Positions 5,444-8,132 of a DNA stretch of 8,132 bases are shown in pieces. The position numbers and the translations under genes are program-made. Within the stretch, counting starts at the first letter, position 1. Each line of letters starts with the position of its first letter. The DNA comes from a bacterium. Lineage in GTDB: Bacteria > RBG-13-66-14. Below the pieces are notes generated by a model. It searched no databases, was not told the DNA's origin, and saw nothing but the letters and a program-made list of their open reading frames with translations. Location of the stretch: assembly GCA_021107695.1 (NCBI GenBank), contig JAIOSI010000029.1, forward strand, positions 1 to 8,132, in the 5' to 3' direction.

Positions 5444-8122
5444 CTAGATCATCTTCTCGATCTGTCCGAGATGCTTCTCCAGAGCCTCTATCTCGCTGGC
5501 AAGGCGGTTGCATTTCTCTCGTTCATGTTCCACAACCTCGGCTGGTGCGCGGGAGACGAAGCTCTCGTTCGCCAGCTTCTTTTCGGTTCCGGTCAAGTGT
5601 CCCCGCAGCTTGCCCAGCTCCTTCTTCACCCGCTCGGCCTCGGCGGCGAAGTCGATCACCCCTTTGAGCGGCAGGTAAAGCAGCGGCGCACCGACCACGG
5701 TTGCCGCCGCGCCATCAGGCTTGGTCAGGTCGGCTCCCACGGTCAGTTCTTCCACACGGGTCAGGTTGGCGAAGTAGTGTTGGTGCTTTTCTATCACCTC
5801 GGCAAGCTCGCTGTCCTCGGTCTTGATGAGCAGGGAAATCTGCGCCCCTGGTGGGACGTTCATCTCGCCACGGACATTGCGCACCGCCTCGATCAACTCC
5901 TGAAGCTTCCCGACCATCTCCTCGCAGAACAGGTGAGACGACCAATCTTCGCCGTCCTCCCAGGGGCTGACCATCAGATCTTTCGGCGCATTAGGGAAGA
6001 GGTGATGGTACAGCTCCTCGGTGATGAAGGGCATGATCGGATGGAGCAGCTTCAGCACCAGGCGCATTCCGTGGAGTGCCACGCTGAGTGCCTGCTGCTT
6101 TTCCGCTGGATCGTCGCTGTAGAGCCGGGGCTTGATCAGTTCCAGGTACCAGTCGCAGTAGTCGTGCCAGAAGGCATCGTAGATCGACCGTGCCGCCTCG
6201 TTGAAGCGATAGCTCTCCAATGCCTTGGTAACATCCCGTCCCAGTCGCCCGAGTCGGGAGATTATCCAGCGGTCTTCGAGCTGGGTCTCATCGGCATCGG
6301 GCAGGGTTTCCGCAGACAGTGGTGCTGTCTCTTCGAGTTCTGTCTCTGCCACATTGAGCCGCAGGAAGCGGGCGGCGTTCCAGAGCTTGTTGGCGAAGTT
6401 CCTTCCCACGGTGAAGCGGTCGTTCCAGAGCTTCACTGACTGCCCCTGCCCTGTTAGCGAAACGATGGTAAAGCGCAGGGCATCGGTGCCGTACTCGCTG
6501 ATAATCTCGCGGGGGTCAACTCCCGTCCCCAGAGATTTGCTCATCCGCCTGCCATCCTGCGCCAGAATCGTGGCGTGGAGATAGACGCTGTGGAACGGCT
6601 CTTTGTCGCGGAAGTACATTCCGCTCATAATCATCCGTGCCACCCAGAGGTAGATGATGTCCGGAGCCGTGGAGAGAACCGCCGTGGGATAGAGCTTCGC
6701 CAGTTCCTCTTCGTTATCAGGCCAGCCCAGCGTGGACAAGGGCCAGAGTGCCGAGGAAAACCAGGTGTCCAGCACGTCCTCCTCCTGGCGCAGCTTGCCA
6801 CCGCATTTGGGGCAGGCGGTGGGGGTCTCCGCCTCGACGATGGTCGCGTCGCAGGCATCGCAGTACCAGACCGGAATCTGATGTCCCCACCAAAGTTGGC
6901 GACTGATGCACCAGGGCTGGAGGTTCTCCATCCAGTCCAGGTATATCCGCGTCCAGCGTTCCGGGAAGAAGCGTACCTTCTCGTTCTTCACAACCTCGAT
7001 GGCGGGCTGCTTGATTTTCTCCACATCGAGCCACCACTGCTCGCTCACCAGCGGTTCGATGACTGCATGGCAGCGGTCGCAGGTCGCAGCGGAGAGGGCG
7101 TAGTCCTCGGTTTTGCTGAGCCGACCGTTCGCCTCCAGATCGACGATGACCTTCTTGCGGCACTCTTCCCGAGTCAGCCCGGTGTAGGCGGCTCCGGCAT
7201 CCTCGGTCATCTCGCCCTTATAGTTGATAACGATGAGCGAGGGCAGCTTGTTCCGCAGACCAATCTCGGCATCGTTGAAGTCGTGGGCCGGAGTTACCTT
7301 GACCACGCCGGTGCCGAACTCCGGGTCAACATGTTCGTCGGCGACGATGGGAATCTCTCGGTCGGTGAGCGGCAGAGCAATCGCCTTGCCGATGAAGTCT
7401 TTGTAGCGTTCATCGGCGGGATGCACCGCCACGCCAGTATCGCCGAGCATGGTCTCCGGGCGGGTCGTAGCCACTGTCAGCTTCCCCGAACCGTCGGCGA
7501 GGGGATAGTCGATGTACCAGAGGCTTCCGTTGCGTTCCTCGTGCTTGACCTCCAGGTCGGAGATCGAGGTGTGGCAACGCGGACACCAGTTGACCATCCG
7601 TGCGCCCCGGTAGATCAGCCCGTCGTCGTAGTACTTCTTAAACGCCTGCCGCACGGCACGGGAGAGTCCCTCGTCCATCGTGAAGCGTTCACGCTCCCAG
7701 TCGCAGGAGCAGCCGAGGAGCTTCAACTGCTCGACAATATCACGACCAAAATGTTCCCGCCATTCCCAGCATTTCTTGATGAAACCCTCCCGCCCCAGAT
7801 CGTGGCGGGTCTTGCCATCCTTTGCCAGAGACTGTTCTACCTTGTTCTGCGTGGCGATGCCAGCGTGGTCGGTTCCCGGCTGCCAAAGCACCTTAAACCC
7901 CGCCATCCGCTTGAAGCGGATCAGGATGTCCTGGATACTGTTGTTGAGAGCATGACCCACATGGAGGGAGCCGGTGATGTTCGGCGGCGGAATGACCACG
8001 GTGTAAACCGAGCCGGGCGCATCTTCGTTCAGCTTAAAATGCCCGGCATTCTGCCAGCGGGTAAACCAGCGTTGTTCAAGTTCGGAGGGGTCGTACTTCG
8101 CTGCAATCTGTTTGTCCTGCAT
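5444..8122 (-). CDS. valS: Valyl-tRNA synthetase
   Basis: This class I synthetase charges tRNA-Val with valine and edits misactivated threonine. It is cytosolic, with 892 residues (normal). The HIGH motif is HVGH (54-57) after PPPNITGSL. The editing domain carries TTRPET (219-224) and the HDFND stretch. KMSKS appears as RMSKS (526-530). Two four-cysteine zinc sites are visible: C180/C183 with C348/C351, and C421/C424 with C437/C440. The anticodon-binding domain begins near DRWIISRL (about 618-625). The C-terminal coiled-coil arm, which distinguishes ValS from IleS and LeuS, spans about 825-892. The ATG is preceded by GGAG (8132 down to 8129) at 6-nt spacing. The gene converges on mlaD. Its stop codon lies within a 12-nt sequence (5434-5445) also found in the mlaE-mlaF repeat block, so the very end may be repeat-derived. 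Any T-box or other leader would lie beyond the window edge. Confidence 0.98.
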   Translation of the reverse strand: MQDKQIAAKYDPSELEQRWFTRWQNAGHFKLNEDAPGSVYTVVIPPPNITGSLHVGHALNNSIQDILIRFKRMAGFKVLWQPGTDHAGIATQNKVEQSLAKDGKTRHDLGREGFIKKCWEWREHFGRDIVEQLKLLGCSCDWERERFTMDEGLSRAVRQAFKKYYDDGLIYRGARMVNWCPRCHTSISDLEVKHEERNGSLWYIDYPLADGSGKLTVATTRPETMLGDTGVAVHPADERYKDFIGKAIALPLTDREIPIVADEHVDPEFGTGVVKVTPAHDFNDAEIGLRNKLPSLIVINYKGEMTEDAGAAYTGLTREECRKKVIVDLEANGRLSKTEDYALSAATCDRCHAVIEPLVSEQWWLDVEKIKQPAIEVVKNEKVRFFPERWTRIYLDWMENLQPWCISRQLWWGHQIPVWYCDACDATIVEAETPTACPKCGGKLRQEEDVLDTWFSSALWPLSTLGWPDNEEELAKLYPTAVLSTAPDIIYLWVARMIMSGMYFRDKEPFHSVYLHATILAQDGRRMSKSLGTGVDPREIISEYGTDALRFTIVSLTGQGQSVKLWNDRFTVGRNFANKLWNAARFLRLNVAETELEETAPLSAETLPDADETQLEDRWIISRLGRLGRDVTKALESYRFNEAARSIYDAFWHDYCDWYLELIKPRLYSDDPAEKQQALSVALHGMRLVLKLLHPIMPFITEELYHHLFPNAPKDLMVSPWEDGEDWSSHLFCEEMVGKLQELIEAVRNVRGEMNVPPGAQISLLIKTEDSELAEVIEKHQHYFANLTRVEELTVGADLTKPDGAAATVVGAPLLYLPLKGVIDFAAEAERVKKELGKLRGHLTGTEKKLANESFVSRAPAEVVEHEREKCNRLASEIEALEKHLGQIEKMI

Positions 8123-8132
8123 GAAAATCTCC

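Noticed and set aside
5441..6439. A 332-codon + strand open frame opposite valS
   Set aside because: It is an antisense shadow of the unmistakable valS coding sequence; its composition mirrors valS codons and it has no recognisable domain.

Overview
The window reads as a chromosomal segment of a Gram-negative (diderm), moderately GC-rich bacterium. The main evidence is an MlaE/MlaF/MlaD-type lipid transport set, which only makes sense in a cell with an outer membrane, plus bacterial-type Alr and ValS. The phylum cannot be fixed from the sequence. The archaeal-style dUTPase and the many dispersed hairpin repeats between genes recall genomes of little-cultured candidate phyla, but that is only an impression.

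Layout, left to right. Positions 1-956 hold two tightly coupled + strand genes: the 3' part of an unrecognised helical protein, open at the left edge, and a dUTPase-family nucleotidohydrolase that overlaps it by ATGA. A short spacer with a 28-bp near-palindrome follows. Positions 1082-5154 hold a + strand cluster: alr (alanine racemase), mlaE (permease), a 377-bp gene-free block packed with repeats, mlaF (ATPase) and mlaD (MCE-domain substrate-binding protein). A 289-bp spacer (5155-5443) of back-to-back hairpins separates mlaD from valS, which runs convergently on the - strand and fills the rest of the window, with its start and ribosome binding site at the right edge.

How the genes work together: MlaE, MlaF and MlaD should assemble into one inner-membrane ABC complex that moves phospholipid between inner and outer membranes. 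Alr makes D-alanine for peptidoglycan, so the alr-mla cluster has an envelope theme. The dUTPase (dUTP removal) and ValS (tRNA charging) are housekeeping. No MlaA, MlaB or MlaC homologue lies in the window.

The least ordinary part is the non-coding DNA. Several elements share the terminus GTAGGG(G/A)C and contain hairpins. Three of them sit beside a longer C/G-rich hairpin. One exact 27-nt element occurs twice in opposite orientation, and one of those copies, followed by six T, forms the likely terminator of mlaD. A related element forms a candidate terminator for valS. A 26-nt hairpin element occurs twice with a compensatory base-pair change. I see no defence system, CRISPR array, transposase, tRNA or rRNA gene. 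The notable signal is a small dispersed hairpin-repeat family that has colonised this operon and apparently been used for transcription termination.
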